Positions 38,824-48,734 are shown, counted from the first letter of the stretch. The stretch is DNA of 64,000 bases from Pseudomonas fluorescens (GCF_900215245.1 NZ_LT907842.1:3596001-3660000); one strand, 5' to 3'. Notes: a model not told the origin generated them from the letters alone. A program made the numbers and translations.

Positions 38824-40932
38824 ATGACCAAGACTCTCCACCACCGTGCCTGCCATCTGTGTGAAGCCATCTGCGGACTGACCCTGGAAACGACCCAGGC
38901 CGAGGACGGCAGCCTGGCGATTACCTCGATCAAGGGCGACCCGCTGGATACGTTCAGCCGCGGGCACATCTGCCCAAAGGCCGTGGCGCTGCAAGACATC
39001 CAGAATGACCCCGACCGCCTGCACCAACCCATGTTGCGCGTGGGCAGCGAGTGGCAGCCGATTCCCTGGGATGAGGCGTTTGCGTTGGTGGCCGAGCGAT
39101 TGGCAGGTATCCAGGCCAGGCATGGGCAGAATGCGGTGGCGGTGTATCAGGGCAACCCCAGCGTGCACAACTATGGGTTGATGACCCACAGCAACTACTT
39201 CCTCGGTCAGCTCAAGACACGCAACCGGTTTTCCGCAACCTCGGTGGACCAGTTGCCCCACCACCTCACCAGCCACCTGATGTACGGGCATGGCCTGTTG
39301 CTGCCGATTCCGGATATCGACCACACCGACTTCATGCTGATCCTGGGCGGCAACCCGCTGGCCTCAAATGGCAGCATCATGACCGTGCCCGATGTGGAGA
39401 AGCGCCTCAAGGCCATCCAGGCGCGCGGCGGCAAGGTGGTGGTGGTTGACCCTCGGCGCAGTGAAACGGCGGCGATTGCCGATCAGCATGTGTTCGTGCG
39501 GCCCGGCGGCGACGCGGCGCTGCTGTTCGGTTTGCTCAACACGTTGTTTAGCGAAAACCTGACCCGTGACAGTCATTTGCCGGTTGAGGGGCTCGACGCC
39601 GTGCGCAAGGCGATCGCCGGGTTTACCGCCGAAGCCATGAGCCGCCAGTGTGCGGTGCCTGCCGAGCAGATCCGCCAGCTGGCACGGGACTTCGCGGCGG
39701 CGGACAAGGCGGTGTGTTATGGGCGCATGGGGGTTTCGACCCAGGCATTTGGCACGCTGTGCCATTGGCTGGTGCAGTTGATCAATCTGGTGACCGGCAA
39801 CCTTGATCGCGTCGGTGGCGCCTTGTGCACCACGCCGGCGGTGGATTTGGTGGCATCGACCGGTGGCGGGCATTTCAATCGCTGGCAGAGCCGCGTGTCC
39901 GGGCGCCCCGAATACGGTGGTGAGTTGCCGGTGTCCGCGTTGGCCGAAGAAATGCTCACCGAAGGCGACGGGCAAATCCGCGCCCTGGTGACGGTCGCCG
40001 GTAACCCGGTGCTGTCGACGCCCAACGGCCGCCAACTTGAGAAAGCCCTGGACGGGCTGGAGTTCATGGTCAGCATCGACCTCTATATCAACGAGACGAC
40101 CCGTTACGCCGACCTGATTTTGCCGTCCACCTCGGCGTTGGAAAACGATCACTACGACACCACGTTCAATATGTTCGCTGTGCGCAACGTCACCCGTTTC
40201 AATCGCGCGATTCTGCCCAAGCCTGCGGGCGCGTTGCACGATTGGGAGATCTTTGTCGGCTTGGCCAAGGCCTTCGCCGCGCAGACCGGCGTCGCGCTCA
40301 AACCGACCATGGCGCCTGCGCAGATGATCGACCTCGGGCTGCGCGCGGGAACCTACGGTGATGCGTCCCGCCACCAACTGTCGGTGGCGATGCTGGCGGA
40401 TCATCCTCATGGCGTGGACTTGGGGCCGCTTACGCCCAACCTCGCCGCACGCTTGAAAACCGCGAATGGCCAGGTGCAGGCGGCACCAGCAGTCATCCTC
40501 GCTGACCTGGCGCGCTTCGCGGCGCAACCTGAGCCGGTGGCGAATGAACTTCTGTTGATCGGCCGTCGCCATGTGCGCAGTAATAACTCGTGGATGCATA
40601 ACTATCACCGACTGGTGAAGGGCAAGCCGCGTCATCAACTGCACATGCACCCGGATGACTTGGCCCGTCGGCAATTGAGCGATGGCCAGCGCGTGCGTGT
40701 CAGTTCGCGCATCGGCATGATCGAAGTGGAGGTGGTGGCCAGCCTGGACATGATGCCCGGTGTGGTCAGCTTGCCCCATGGTTGGGGCCATGGTCGCCCG
40801 GGCGTGCGGATGGCCATTGCCAGCGGGCAGCCAGGGGCGAGTGCGAATGACTTGACTGACGAGCGGCAGTTGGACGAATTGTCTGGAAACGCCGCGCTGA
40901 ACGGGGTGCCGGTGCAGGTGGCAGCCGCATAA
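38824..40932 (+). CDS. Molybdopterin oxidoreductase
   Basis: 702 residues. N-terminal [4Fe-4S] ligands in HRACHLCEAICGL and HICPKA, a molybdopterin-binding body (ILGGNPLASNGS, VVDPRRSETAAIADQHVFVRPGGDAAL) and a C-terminal dinucleotide-binding barrel (RRHVRSNNSWMHNYHRL, SLPHGWGHGRPGV). No Tat signal is seen, so it is cytoplasmic, of the formate-dehydrogenase/assimilatory-nitrate-reductase type. The substrate is unknown; the P. aeruginosa counterpart stands in the same place. Confidence 0.85.
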   Translation: MTKTLHHRACHLCEAICGLTLETTQAEDGSLAITSIKGDPLDTFSRGHICPKAVALQDIQNDPDRLHQPMLRVGSEWQPIPWDEAFALVAERLAGIQARHGQNAVAVYQGNPSVHNYGLMTHSNYFLGQLKTRNRFSATSVDQLPHHLTSHLMYGHGLLLPIPDIDHTDFMLILGGNPLASNGSIMTVPDVEKRLKAIQARGGKVVVVDPRRSETAAIADQHVFVRPGGDAALLFGLLNTLFSENLTRDSHLPVEGLDAVRKAIAGFTAEAMSRQCAVPAEQIRQLARDFAAADKAVCYGRMGVSTQAFGTLCHWLVQLINLVTGNLDRVGGALCTTPAVDLVASTGGGHFNRWQSRVSGRPEYGGELPVSALAEEMLTEGDGQIRALVTVAGNPVLSTPNGRQLEKALDGLEFMVSIDLYINETTRYADLILPSTSALENDHYDTTFNMFAVRNVTRFNRAILPKPAGALHDWEIFVGLAKAFAAQTGVALKPTMAPAQMIDLGLRAGTYGDASRHQLSVAMLADHPHGVDLGPLTPNLAARLKTANGQVQAAPAVILADLARFAAQPEPVANELLLIGRRHVRSNNSWMHNYHRLVKGKPRHQLHMHPDDLARRQLSDGQRVRVSSRIGMIEVEVVASLDMMPGVVSLPHGWGHGRPGVRMAIASGQPGASANDLTDERQLDELSGNAALNGVPVQVAAA

Positions 40933-41016
40933 GGCCTGAGCACCGCGCTGGAATTTTGCGTTACAATGCGCCACCGTGCCGACCTGTGAGTCGCGAAGTT
41001 CCTGCAGAGGTGTTCC

Positions 41017-41355
41017 ATGGATATCATCGAAACGATCAAAGAGCAGATTGCCAACAACACCATTCTGCTTTACATGAAGGGCGCGCCAAACGCTCCTCAG
41101 TGCGGTTTCTCCGCGAAAGCGTCCCAGGCCGTTATGGCGTGTGGCGAGAAATTCGCTTACGTGGATATCCTGCAAAACCCGGAAATCCGCGCCAACCTGC
41201 CGAAATACGCTAACTGGCCAACTTTCCCACAACTGTGGGTAGCCGGTGAGCTGGTCGGCGGTAGCGACATCATCGTTGAGATGGCGGCTGATGGTTCGCT
41301 GCAAGCGTTGATCAAAGAGGCAGCGGTAAAAGCAGCCGGCAAGACTGAAGCTTGA
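41017..41355 (+). CDS. grxD: Monothiol glutaredoxin, Grx4 type
   Basis: 112 residues. The active site CGFS occurs in GAPNAPQCGFSAKASQ, and the glutathione-binding NWPTFPQLW and GGSDIIVEM loops are intact. These proteins carry and deliver Fe-S clusters, often with BolA. ATG follows AGAGGTG. Its neighbours bfr and bfd also handle iron. Confidence 0.95.
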   Translation: MDIIETIKEQIANNTILLYMKGAPNAPQCGFSAKASQAVMACGEKFAYVDILQNPEIRANLPKYANWPTFPQLWVAGELVGGSDIIVEMAADGSLQALIKEAAVKAAGKTEA

Positions 41356-41380
41356 TGCTTGTGTAAAAAGCACTGCAATA

Positions 41381-41417
41381 AAAAGCCCCGCTTCTCCTAA
41401 GAGAGCGGGGCTTTTTT
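41381..41417. terminator. Bidirectional terminator grxD/bfr
   Basis: AAAAGCCCCGCT and AGCGGGGCTTTTTT form a 10-bp stem with T-runs on both strands between the convergent genes. Confidence 0.9.
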
Positions 41418-41436
41418 GTACCTGTGCGCGGGGGGG

Positions 41437-41907
41437 TTATTCACCCATCTGCGATTGCAGGTAGTTCTCCAGGCTGACTTTGACGATCAGGCCTTGTTGG
41501 GTTTCCAGCCAGTCGATATGTTCTTCCTGGTCTTCCAGGATATCTTCCAGCAATTCGCGGCTACCGAAGTCGGCCTTGATTTCGCAGTGCGCGATAGCGG
41601 CCTTGAGGTCGCTGTGGCTCTTCTGTTCGAACTTCAGGTCGCTGGTGATCATTTCCTGGGTGTGTTCGCCGATGTTCAGCTTGCCCAGGTCCTGCACGTT
41701 CGGCAGGCCTTCCAGGAACAGGATGCGCTTGATCAGCGCGTCCGCGTCCTTCATGGCCTTGATGGACTCTTTGTATTCGCGCTTGCCCAGCTTTTCCAGG
41801 CCCCAATCGTCATACATGCGCGCATGCAAAAAGTACTGATTGATCGCGACCAGTTCATTGGCAAGGATTTTGTTGAGTTGCTGGATGACTGAGATGTCGC
41901 CTTTCAT
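41437..41907 (-). CDS. bfr: Bacterioferritin subunit, heme-binding, ferroxidase site degraded
   Basis: 156 residues, full length, aligning with E. coli Bfr without gaps. Heme ligand Met52 is kept, as are Glu18, Glu94 and His130 of the di-iron site. Three other ferroxidase ligands are changed: Glu51 to Ala, His54 to Asp (KAMKDAD) and Glu127 to Gln (EDQEEH). Such subunits are known in P. putida as the beta type that binds heme and co-assembles with a catalytic alpha subunit. Bfd, the ferredoxin that reduces stored iron through the heme, is encoded 200 bp upstream on the same strand. No alpha partner is in the window. Confidence 0.9.
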   Translation of the reverse strand: MKGDISVIQQLNKILANELVAINQYFLHARMYDDWGLEKLGKREYKESIKAMKDADALIKRILFLEGLPNVQDLGKLNIGEHTQEMITSDLKFEQKSHSDLKAAIAHCEIKADFGSRELLEDILEDQEEHIDWLETQQGLIVKVSLENYLQSQMGE

Positions 41908-42065
41908 GACTGGGGTCCTGCCCTGTAATAGCTGTCTATAAGCCGGAGTTTGAGCGGCGAACCCCCTAGTGTCAAACCTAAGTTATTGAATAATAAATGA
42001 AAATAAATCTGAATAAGAATGTTTGTGTTCCGCGTCTTGGCGCTAACTAATTGAATTGCAGACAT

Positions 42066-42094
42066 AAAAAAACCGGACACGTGGTCCGGTTGTT
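42066..42094 (-). terminator. Terminator after bfd
   Basis: ACCGGAC-ACGTG-GTCCGGT stem; on the minus strand it ends in seven T, fitting bfd. Confidence 0.85.
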
Positions 42095-42108
42095 TAAAAC
42101 ACGCTGAT

Positions 42109-42327
42109 TTAAGCGTGTGTAAATTCTGCTGAATAGGGGAGCGCGGCCTGGGCTGTCTGCAGCTGCGTCAGGGTCTCCCGTACCACTTGCTTGGCGAGGC
42201 AAGCGCATTTGCCACACTGGCTGGCAACGCCGGTGGTTTCACGTACTTCCTTGTAGCTGCAGCAACCTTCATAGATTGCTTCGCGGATTTGTCCGTCGGT
42301 GACGCCAGTACAAAGGCAGACATACAT
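42109..42327 (-). CDS. bfd: Bacterioferritin-associated ferredoxin
   Basis: 72 residues. [2Fe-2S] ligands are in MYVCLCTGV (Cys4, Cys6) and SQCGKCAC (Cys38, Cys41). Bfd passes electrons to bacterioferritin heme to release stored iron. A Fur-like box 54 bp upstream predicts induction by iron starvation. Confidence 0.95.
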   Translation of the reverse strand: MYVCLCTGVTDGQIREAIYEGCCSYKEVRETTGVASQCGKCACLAKQVVRETLTQLQTAQAALPYSAEFTHA

Positions 42328-42380
42328 AAGGGAGAACCATCGCGGGTTAAGGCTTAAGTGCGATGGATCTTAATGTTAAC

Positions 42381-42399
42381 GAGAATGATTGTCAAAGTA
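42381..42399. promoter_or_regulatory. Fur box upstream of bfd
   Basis: GAGAATGATTGTCAAAGTA matches GATAATGATAATCATTATC at 12 of 19 bases, best in the left half. Fur control of bfd is known in Pseudomonas. Confidence 0.6.
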
Positions 42400-42434
42400 G
42401 ATTCGTAGCTGTTTGCGGCCTCACCGCCGTCGCG

Positions 42435-42462
42435 CTGACGAACGGTTTTTTCAGTGTATGAT
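42435..42462 (+). promoter_or_regulatory. Probable sigma-70 promoter of the peroxiredoxin gene
   Basis: CTGACG and TATGAT are 16 bp apart, leaving a leader of about 100 nt. Confidence 0.4.
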
Positions 42463-42571
42463 GGTCGGTCTTTACGAAGCGTGACTGCGTCACAGGGCTG
42501 TCGCTTATAAACGGCAGACTTGGAAGCGGTCCTTTTACTTCAATCGTCACCCTTGCATCAGGAGATATCCA

Positions 42572-43174
42572 ATGAGCGTACTCGTCGGCAAACAAGCCCC
42601 GGATTTCGACGTACCTGCCGTCCTCGGCAATGGCGAAATCGTTGACAGCTTCAAGCTGTCTGAAGCCATCAAAGGCAAATACGGCCTGGTGTTCTTCTAC
42701 CCGCTGGACTTCACCTTCGTCTGCCCTTCGGAGCTGATCGCTCTGGACCACCGCATGGACGATTTCAAGGCGCGCAACGTTGAAGTGGTAGCCGTTTCCA
42801 TCGACTCCCATTTCACCCACAACGCCTGGCGCAACACCGCTATCAATGATGGCGGCATCGGCAAAGTCAAATACACCATGGCTGCCGACATGAAGCACGA
42901 CATCGCCAAGGCCTACGACGTTGAATCCGAAGGCGGCGTGGCTTTCCGTGGCGCGTTCCTGATCGACGACAAGGGCGTTGTGCGCTCGCAGATCATCAAC
43001 GACCTGCCGCTGGGCCGTAACATGGAAGAGCTGATCCGTCTGGTCGACGCTCTGCAATTCCACGAAGAGCACGGCGAAGTTTGCCCTGCCAACTGGAAGA
43101 AAGGCGACAAAGGCATGAACGCTTCGCCAGAAGGCGTTGCGGCTTACCTGACTGAGAACGCTGGCAAGCTGTAA
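42572..43174 (+). CDS. 2-Cys peroxiredoxin (AhpC/TSA family)
   Basis: 200 residues. Peroxidatic Cys is in FYPLDFTFVCPSE (Cys51), resolving Cys in HGEVCPANW (~Cys171). It reduces H2O2 and organic peroxides; no ahpF is adjacent, so a thioredoxin is the likely reductant. AGGAGATATCC precedes the ATG. The place beside bfd and bfr, sources and sinks of reactive iron, is conserved in P. aeruginosa (PA3529). Confidence 0.93.
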   Translation: MSVLVGKQAPDFDVPAVLGNGEIVDSFKLSEAIKGKYGLVFFYPLDFTFVCPSELIALDHRMDDFKARNVEVVAVSIDSHFTHNAWRNTAINDGGIGKVKYTMAADMKHDIAKAYDVESEGGVAFRGAFLIDDKGVVRSQIINDLPLGRNMEELIRLVDALQFHEEHGEVCPANWKKGDKGMNASPEGVAAYLTENAGKL

Positions 43175-43190
43175 GCCACGCTCGAAGCAA

Positions 43191-43220
43191 AAAAAACCGG
43201 CCTGAGAAGGCCGGTTTTTT
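43191..43220. terminator. Bidirectional terminator peroxiredoxin/rnt
   Basis: AAAAAACCGGCC-TGAGAA-GGCCGGTTTTTT is a perfect hairpin with T-runs on both strands. Confidence 0.92.
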
Positions 43221-43238
43221 TATGCGCGGGAAACGACC

Positions 43239-43910
43239 TCAGTCGTTGAAGTCTTCCCAGCCGCCCATCTGCTTCCAGCGATTGACGATGCCACAGAACA
43301 GCTCGGCGGTCTTCTCGGTGTCGTAGCGCGCCGAGTGGGCCTCACGGCCGTCAAAGTCGATGCCGGCAGCCTGGCAGGCCTTGGCCAGCACGGTCTGACC
43401 GTAAGCGAGGCCGGCGAGGGTGGCGGTGTCGAAACTGGAGAACGGGTGAAACGGGTTGCGCTTCATGTCCAGTCGCGTCACGGCGGCGTTGAGGAAGCCC
43501 AGATCGAAACTGCTGTTGTGGCCGACCAGGATCGCGCGTTTGCAGCCATTGGCCTTCAACGCTTTGCGCACGCCACGGAAGATATCGGTCAGCGCCGCTT
43601 CTTCACTCACCGCCATACGCAGTGGGTGGTCGAGTTTGATGCCGGTGAACTCCAGGGCTGCCGCTTCGATATTGGCGCCTTCGAATGGCTCGACACGAAA
43701 GAAGTGGGTGTGTTCCGGGAACACAAAACCCTGTTCGTCCATGCCGATGGTAGTGGCGGCAATTTCCAGCAGGGCGTCGGTGGCGCAATTGAAGCCACCG
43801 GTTTCTACGTCGATGACAACCGGCAGATAACCGCGAAACCGCTCGGCCATCGGGTGACGGGAACCGCCACCACTGTGCTCGTGTTCGTCATCGTAATGGT
43901 CTTCACTCAC
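43239..43910 (-). CDS. rnt: Ribonuclease T
   Basis: 223 residues of the DEDD exonuclease family: ExoI motif [16 protein letters not shown], motif II in [14 protein letters not shown] and motif [17 protein letters not shown]. It trims 3' ends of tRNA and other stable RNAs. Its ATG overlaps the pyrC stop (ATGA). Confidence 0.95.
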   Translation of the reverse strand: MSEDHYDDEHEHSGGGSRHPMAERFRGYLPVVIDVETGGFNCATDALLEIAATTIGMDEQGFVFPEHTHFFRVEPFEGANIEAAALEFTGIKLDHPLRMAVSEEAALTDIFRGVRKALKANGCKRAILVGHNSSFDLGFLNAAVTRLDMKRNPFHPFSSFDTATLAGLAYGQTVLAKACQAAGIDFDGREAHSARYDTEKTAELFCGIVNRWKQMGGWEDFND

Positions 43911-44953
43911 TTGCTTTCCTCCAGCAGGCGCCAGCGCAGTGTTTCACCGGCGCGCAGCGGGATAACAGTCAGCTCGCCAAACGGCAGGCTGGCGGGGGCG
44001 GTCCAGTCTTCACGAACCAGGGTAATACGGTCGGTGTTCGCCGGCAGGCCATAGAAGCGCGGGCCGTTCAGGCTGGCGAAACCTTCGAGCTTGTCCAGGG
44101 CATTGCGCTGTTCAAACGCTTCGGCGTACAGCTCGATCGCAGCAAACGCGGTGTAGCAACCGGCACAGCCACACGCGGCTTCTTTAGCGTGCTGGGCGTG
44201 GGGCGCGGAGTCGGTGCCGAGGAAGAATTTCGGGTTGCCGCTGGTCGCGGCATCGAGCAAGGCCACCTGGTGGGTATTGCGCTTGAGAATCGGCAGGCAA
44301 TAGAAGTGCGGCCGAATCCCGCCCACCAGCATGTGGTTGCGGTTGTAGAGCAAGTGATGCGCGGTGATGGTCGCACCGACGTTGGCCGAAGCTTCGGTGA
44401 CGAACTGCACGGCATCTGCGGTGGTGATGTGTTCGAACACCACCTTGAGGGTCGGGAACAGCTCGACCACACGGCGCATGTGCTCGTCGATGAAGATCTT
44501 CTCGCGATCAAAGACGTCCACATCGCCACGGGTGACTTCACCGTGGATCAACAGCGGCATACCGACTTCAGCCATGGCTTCGATCGCCGGCAGAATCTTG
44601 TCGATACTGGTCACGCCGGAGTCAGAGTTGGTGGTCGCGCCCGCCGGGTACAGCTTGGCGGCGTGCACGAAACCACTGGCCTTGGCCTGGCGGATTTCTT
44701 CAGGCTGGGTGCGGTCGGTCAGGTAGAGCACCATCAACGGTTCGAAGCGGCTGCCGGCCGGTCGTGCAGCGAGGATACGCTGGCGATAGGCGTCGGCTTC
44801 TGCGGCATTACGCACCGGAGGTACCAGGTTAGGCATGATGATGGCGCGACCAAACGTGCGCGCTACATCAGCCACGGTTTGGGGTAACGCAGCACCATCG
44901 CGAAGATGAATATGCCAGTCGTCGGGACGCAGCAGGGTCAGGCGGTCGGACAT
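43907..44953 (-). CDS. pyrC: Dihydroorotase
   Basis: 348 residues, class II bacterial dihydroorotase. Metal ligands are in [10 protein letters not shown], the carbamylated Lys in [14 protein letters not shown], and His/Asp ligands in HGEVT, FEHITT and [13 protein letters not shown]. It closes carbamoyl-aspartate to dihydroorotate in pyrimidine synthesis. ATG at 44953 begins the conserved N-terminus; the ATG at 45013 would add a non-conserved 20 residues. Confidence 0.95.
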   Translation of the reverse strand: MSDRLTLLRPDDWHIHLRDGAALPQTVADVARTFGRAIIMPNLVPPVRNAAEADAYRQRILAARPAGSRFEPLMVLYLTDRTQPEEIRQAKASGFVHAAKLYPAGATTNSDSGVTSIDKILPAIEAMAEVGMPLLIHGEVTRGDVDVFDREKIFIDEHMRRVVELFPTLKVVFEHITTADAVQFVTEASANVGATITAHHLLYNRNHMLVGGIRPHFYCLPILKRNTHQVALLDAATSGNPKFFLGTDSAPHAQHAKEAACGCAGCYTAFAAIELYAEAFEQRNALDKLEGFASLNGPRFYGLPANTDRITLVREDWTAPASLPFGELTVIPLRAGETLRWRLLEESK

Positions 44954-45109
44954 TGGGGATTCCAGGCGGGTCAATCTGGTGGGAATGCTACCGGAAAAGA
45001 CTCTTGCAGGCACTCGCTATCAAGTTTTACAGGACGCTACCGATATCCCAAGGTATGCCTTAACGACGTATGACGCTTTGAAGTGTTGTAGAAACCAGTG
45101 GAGCCGCCC

Positions 45110-46018
45110 GTGCGCCAGCATTATCTAGCCCTGCTCAGTGTGTTCGCCAGCCTGCCTGCGATGGCCCTCACGTTCCAGACACGTCTGGAGAATATTGAGT
45201 GGAAGGTGGAAGGCGACCAGTTCGAGTGCCGCTTGACCCAACCGATCACCGATTTCGGTTCGGGTGAGTTTGTGCGCCGGGCCGGCGAGCAGGCGACATT
45301 TCGTCTGAAAGCCTACAACGGCGCACTCGGCGCGGGCTCGGCGACCTTGTTGGCCGCCGCTGCCCCGTGGCAGCCGGGCCGGGGTGATATCAACCTCGGT
45401 GCTGTGCGTGCCGGCAGTGGCGACGTGTTGTTCAACAGCTCTCAGGCCCAGGCCGGCCGGTTGTTCATGGGCTTGCTGGAAGGGCGCAGCCCAACCGTGC
45501 GGCATTACGCGCGTGAAGGCGGCTACTCGGAAATCCGCTTGCTGCCGGTGAAGTTCAACAAGGCCTACAACGACTATCAACTGTGTACCACCAAGCTGTT
45601 GCCGATGAATTACGATCAGGTCAAACAGACTGAAGTCGGCTTCCCGGGGGGTGGCATTGAGCTGGATGCGGCAGCCAAGAAGAAGCTGGCCGTCATTGTC
45701 GCGTTCATGAAAGCCGATCCTACGGTCAACCATATCGAGTTGAATGGCCATTCGGACAACAGCGGCAACCGCCTGACCAACCGCGACGTCTCGCGCCGTC
45801 GGGCCCTGGCGGTCACGGACTACTTCAAGGCCAATGGCATCCCCGAATCGCAGATCACCATGCGCTTCCACGGTGAAAGCTACCCCCTGGCGCCGAATAC
45901 CAACGCCGCCAACCGGGCACGTAACCGTCGCGTGAACATTCAGCTCGAACGCGTGGCAGCTCCCGAGAAACCCGCGCCTCAGGCGACTGGCCCGAGCAAC
46001 CCTGCGCACACGTCATAA
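45110..46018 (+). CDS. motY: MotY, flagellar motor-associated OmpA-like protein
   Basis: 302 residues: signal peptide (RQHYLALLSVFASLPAMA), an N-terminal stator-support domain (LTFQTRLENIEWKVEGDQFECRL), and a C-terminal OmpA peptidoglycan-binding domain (HIELNGHSDNSGNRLTNRDVSRRRA, NRARNRRVNIQLER). MotY anchors stators in the periplasmic T ring. GTG at 45110 has GGAG 7 bp upstream; the GTG at 45098 has none. Confidence 0.9.
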   Translation: MRQHYLALLSVFASLPAMALTFQTRLENIEWKVEGDQFECRLTQPITDFGSGEFVRRAGEQATFRLKAYNGALGAGSATLLAAAAPWQPGRGDINLGAVRAGSGDVLFNSSQAQAGRLFMGLLEGRSPTVRHYAREGGYSEIRLLPVKFNKAYNDYQLCTTKLLPMNYDQVKQTEVGFPGGGIELDAAAKKKLAVIVAFMKADPTVNHIELNGHSDNSGNRLTNRDVSRRRALAVTDYFKANGIPESQITMRFHGESYPLAPNTNAANRARNRRVNIQLERVAAPEKPAPQATGPSNPAHTS

Positions 46019-46160
46019 AATGCGCTTATAAGGTGCGACCATCAGTCGCCCACTCGACATAATCTGTCGCTTTATCTTCATTTGCTGTCGCGCCTCTGTA
46101 AATCCACGGTTTTGGTCGGTAGAATCAACGGCTTTCCGTACAACCCCGTGGAGTGATGGC

Positions 46161-47378
46161 ATGGCCGACGTAAACAAGGTCGTTCTCGCGTATTCCGGCG
46201 GCCTGGACACTTCGGTGATCCTCAAGTGGCTGCAGGATACTTATAACTGTGAAGTGGTGACCTTCACCGCTGACCTGGGTCAGGGCGAAGAGGTCGAACC
46301 TGCACGTGCCAAGGCGCAAGCCATGGGCGTGAAAGAGATCTACATTGACGACCTGCGCGAAGAATTCGTCCGCGATTTCGTCTTCCCGATGTTTCGCGCC
46401 AATACCGTCTACGAAGGCGAGTACCTGCTGGGTACTTCCATCGCACGTCCGCTGATCGCCAAACGCCTGATCGAAATCGCCAACGAAACCGGCGCCGACG
46501 CCATTTCCCATGGTGCTACCGGCAAGGGCAACGACCAGGTGCGTTTCGAACTGGGCGCCTACGCGCTCAAGCCTGGCGTCAAAGTGATTGCCCCTTGGCG
46601 TGAGTGGGACCTGCTGTCCCGTGAAAAGCTGATGGATTACGCTGAAAAGCACGCTATCCCGATCGAGCGTCATGGCAAGAAGAAGTCCCCGTACTCGATG
46701 GACGCCAACTTGCTGCACATCTCCTATGAAGGCGGCGTGCTGGAAGACACCTGGACCGAGCACGAAGAAGACATGTGGAAATGGACCGTCTCCCCGGAGA
46801 ACGCTCCTGACAAGGCCCAGTACCTGGAACTGACCTACCGCAACGGCGACATCGTCGCGCTGGACGGCGTCGAAATGACCCCGGCCACCGTGCTGGCGAC
46901 CCTGAACCGTATCGGTGGTGAACACGGTATTGGCCGTCTCGACATCGTCGAGAACCGCTACGTCGGCATGAAGTCCCGTGGCTGCTACGAAACCCCGGGC
47001 GGCACCATCATGCTGCGTGCGCACCGCGCCATCGAGTCCATCACCCTGGACCGTGAAGTGGCTCACCTCAAAGACGAGCTGATGCCCAAGTACGCCAGCC
47101 TGATCTACACCGGCTACTGGTGGAGCCCAGAGCGTCTGATGCTGCAGCAGATGATCGACGCCTCCCAGGTTCACGTGAACGGTGTGGTGCGTTTGAAGCT
47201 GTACAAAGGCAACGTGATCGTGACCGGTCGCAAGTCTGATGAGTCGCTGTTCGACGCCAATATCGCCACCTTCGAAGAAGACGGCGGTGCTTATAACCAG
47301 GCGGACGCGGCAGGCTTCATCAAGTTGAATGCACTGCGCATGCGCATTGCTGCCAACAAGGGCCGCAAGCTGTTCTGA
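46161..47378 (+). CDS. argG: Argininosuccinate synthase
   Basis: 405 residues. P-loop of the N-type ATP pyrophosphatases [10 protein letters not shown], and the family signature [13 protein letters not shown]. It joins citrulline, made by ArgF, to aspartate. GTGGAGTG precedes the ATG. Confidence 0.97.
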   Translation: MADVNKVVLAYSGGLDTSVILKWLQDTYNCEVVTFTADLGQGEEVEPARAKAQAMGVKEIYIDDLREEFVRDFVFPMFRANTVYEGEYLLGTSIARPLIAKRLIEIANETGADAISHGATGKGNDQVRFELGAYALKPGVKVIAPWREWDLLSREKLMDYAEKHAIPIERHGKKKSPYSMDANLLHISYEGGVLEDTWTEHEEDMWKWTVSPENAPDKAQYLELTYRNGDIVALDGVEMTPATVLATLNRIGGEHGIGRLDIVENRYVGMKSRGCYETPGGTIMLRAHRAIESITLDREVAHLKDELMPKYASLIYTGYWWSPERLMLQQMIDASQVHVNGVVRLKLYKGNVIVTGRKSDESLFDANIATFEEDGGAYNQADAAGFIKLNALRMRIAANKGRKLF

Positions 47379-47395
47379 GTGCTCCCCTCGTTGTG

Positions 47396-47432
47396 AAAAA
47401 ATGGCCCCTTGATCAAAGGGGCCATTTTTTTT
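47396..47432 (+). terminator. argG terminator
   Basis: ATGGCCCCTT-GATC-AAAGGGGCCAT followed by eight T. The 245 bp after it, up to 47676, is AT-richer than its neighbours and holds no recognisable gene. Confidence 0.92.
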
Positions 47433-47676
47433 GCCTGTCTATAAAGGCGCGCGCTTAAATAGGGCGTGATGTTTATTATTTGGCTCGGTTGTTTAAGTTT
47501 TGTTGAATCTCGAAGTTAATGAGTGGCTTCTCGGATGGTGGCGTGTTTATTTCTGAACGGTTGAATGAATTTTTTACACCTGCATAGGAACTATGTCTGA
47601 CAGAAGATTCACTACCTAACTAAGGTGAGTATGTAGGGCGCTGAATATTCCGTAGGAAATAAGGGTGTAAGTCGGT

Positions 47677-47967
47677 ATGTTGGATGGAACTGAAACAGTT
47701 GATTGTATTTCACCTGCTCGCTCGCCTGGCAGCGACAAGCAAGGGGTGTTTCCTGAACACCCTGTGCGGCGCGTACACCGTGTGCCGCTTATGGGGTGGA
47801 TGTTTAACTCACTCTATCCAAGGCCCCGGAAAGTTCTGAAAGTCTCCGTAAAACCGGATACGCCAGAAGTTGTGATTTTTTGTAGGGTAATTCCTATATC
47901 GTTGTGGGTTGGGTCTCTGCTTGCTGTTGCTTGGGGGGGAGCGCTATGCCAACGAAGAAACGACTAG
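47677..47967 (+). CDS. Hypothetical small protein with a C-terminal membrane segment
   Basis: A 96-residue open frame that I do not recognise. AAGGGTG precedes the ATG by about 8 bp. Residues ~66-90 (VVIFCRVIPISLWVGSLLAVAWGGA) could span the membrane. Codon use and base composition are AT-richer than nearby genes, which suggests recent acquisition or a decayed gene. It is 49 bp before the NarL-type regulator and may be co-transcribed. It may not be real. Confidence 0.35.
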   Translation: MLDGTETVDCISPARSPGSDKQGVFPEHPVRRVHRVPLMGWMFNSLYPRPRKVLKVSVKPDTPEVVIFCRVIPISLWVGSLLAVAWGGALCQRRND

Positions 47968-48016
47968 GCTATTGTGCTTGCTCTAAATAATTCGAACAGC
48001 GAAATTGGACTTTCTC

Positions 48017-48649
48017 ATGAATAAAGTGCTGATCGTGGATGATCATCCCGTCATTCGTCTTGCTGTGCGCATGCTAATGGAACGTCATGGTTATGAAGTC
48101 GTTGCCGAGACTGATAACGGCGTCGATGCGTTGCAACTTGCACGGGAACATGTGCCGGACATTGTCATACTGGATATCGGGATACCCAAACTTGATGGGC
48201 TGGAAGTTATTTGTCGCCTGGCGTCTACCAAGCAGCCTGCACCGGTCAAGGTGCTGGTGCTGACGTCTCAGGCGCCTGGCCATTTTTCGATGCGCTGCAT
48301 GCAGGCGGGGGCGGCAGGCTATGTATGCAAGCAACAGGACCTGACCGAGTTGTTGAGTGCCATCAAGGCCGTCCTCTCCGGCTACAGCTATTTCCCTAAC
48401 CAGGCACTCAACTCGGTCCGCTCCACCATGGGCAATGCCAGCGAAGCGGACATGGTCGAGCGCTTGTCGGGGCGCGAGATGATGGTGTTGCAGCAACTGG
48501 CCCGTGGCAAAACCAACAAGGAGATCGCTGACGGTATGTTCCTCAGCAACAAAACCGTCAGTACCTACAAGACTCGCCTGTTGCTCAAGCTCAATGCGCG
48601 CTCCCTAGTGGATCTGATCGAGCTGGCCCAGCGCAACGGCCTCGTTTAG
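48017..48649 (+). CDS. NarL/FixJ-family response regulator (BvgA/EvgA-like)
   Basis: 210 residues. Receiver with Asp53 (VILDIGIPKLDG) and VLTSQ, and a LuxR-type HTH at ~148-205 (LSGREMMVLQQLARGKTNKEIADGMFLSNKTVSTYKTRLLLKL). The switch Lys segment reads GYVCKQQD. ATG at 48017 starts the receiver directly. No kinase gene is adjacent, so it is an orphan; its targets are unknown. Confidence 0.85.
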   Translation: MNKVLIVDDHPVIRLAVRMLMERHGYEVVAETDNGVDALQLAREHVPDIVILDIGIPKLDGLEVICRLASTKQPAPVKVLVLTSQAPGHFSMRCMQAGAAGYVCKQQDLTELLSAIKAVLSGYSYFPNQALNSVRSTMGNASEADMVERLSGREMMVLQQLARGKTNKEIADGMFLSNKTVSTYKTRLLLKLNARSLVDLIELAQRNGLV

Positions 48650-48690
48650 AGGTGGGTGCCATTGCGCACCGAAGCTAGAACCACCGGCAG

Positions 48691-48715
48691 AAAAAAGCCT
48701 CCGTCAGGGAGGCTT
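48691..48715 (-). terminator. Terminator after the PA3496-like gene
   Basis: On the minus strand AAGCCTCC-CTGAC-GGAGGCTTTTTT; a stem followed by six T, 20 bp after the stop codon. Confidence 0.85.
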
Positions 48716-48734
48716 CCGGTCGTCAACGGGTCGA

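Noticed and set aside
39364..41373. 669-residue open frame on the minus strand
   Set aside because: Antisense to the molybdopterin oxidoreductase and grxD genes, both of which have clear family motifs; a high-GC shadow frame.
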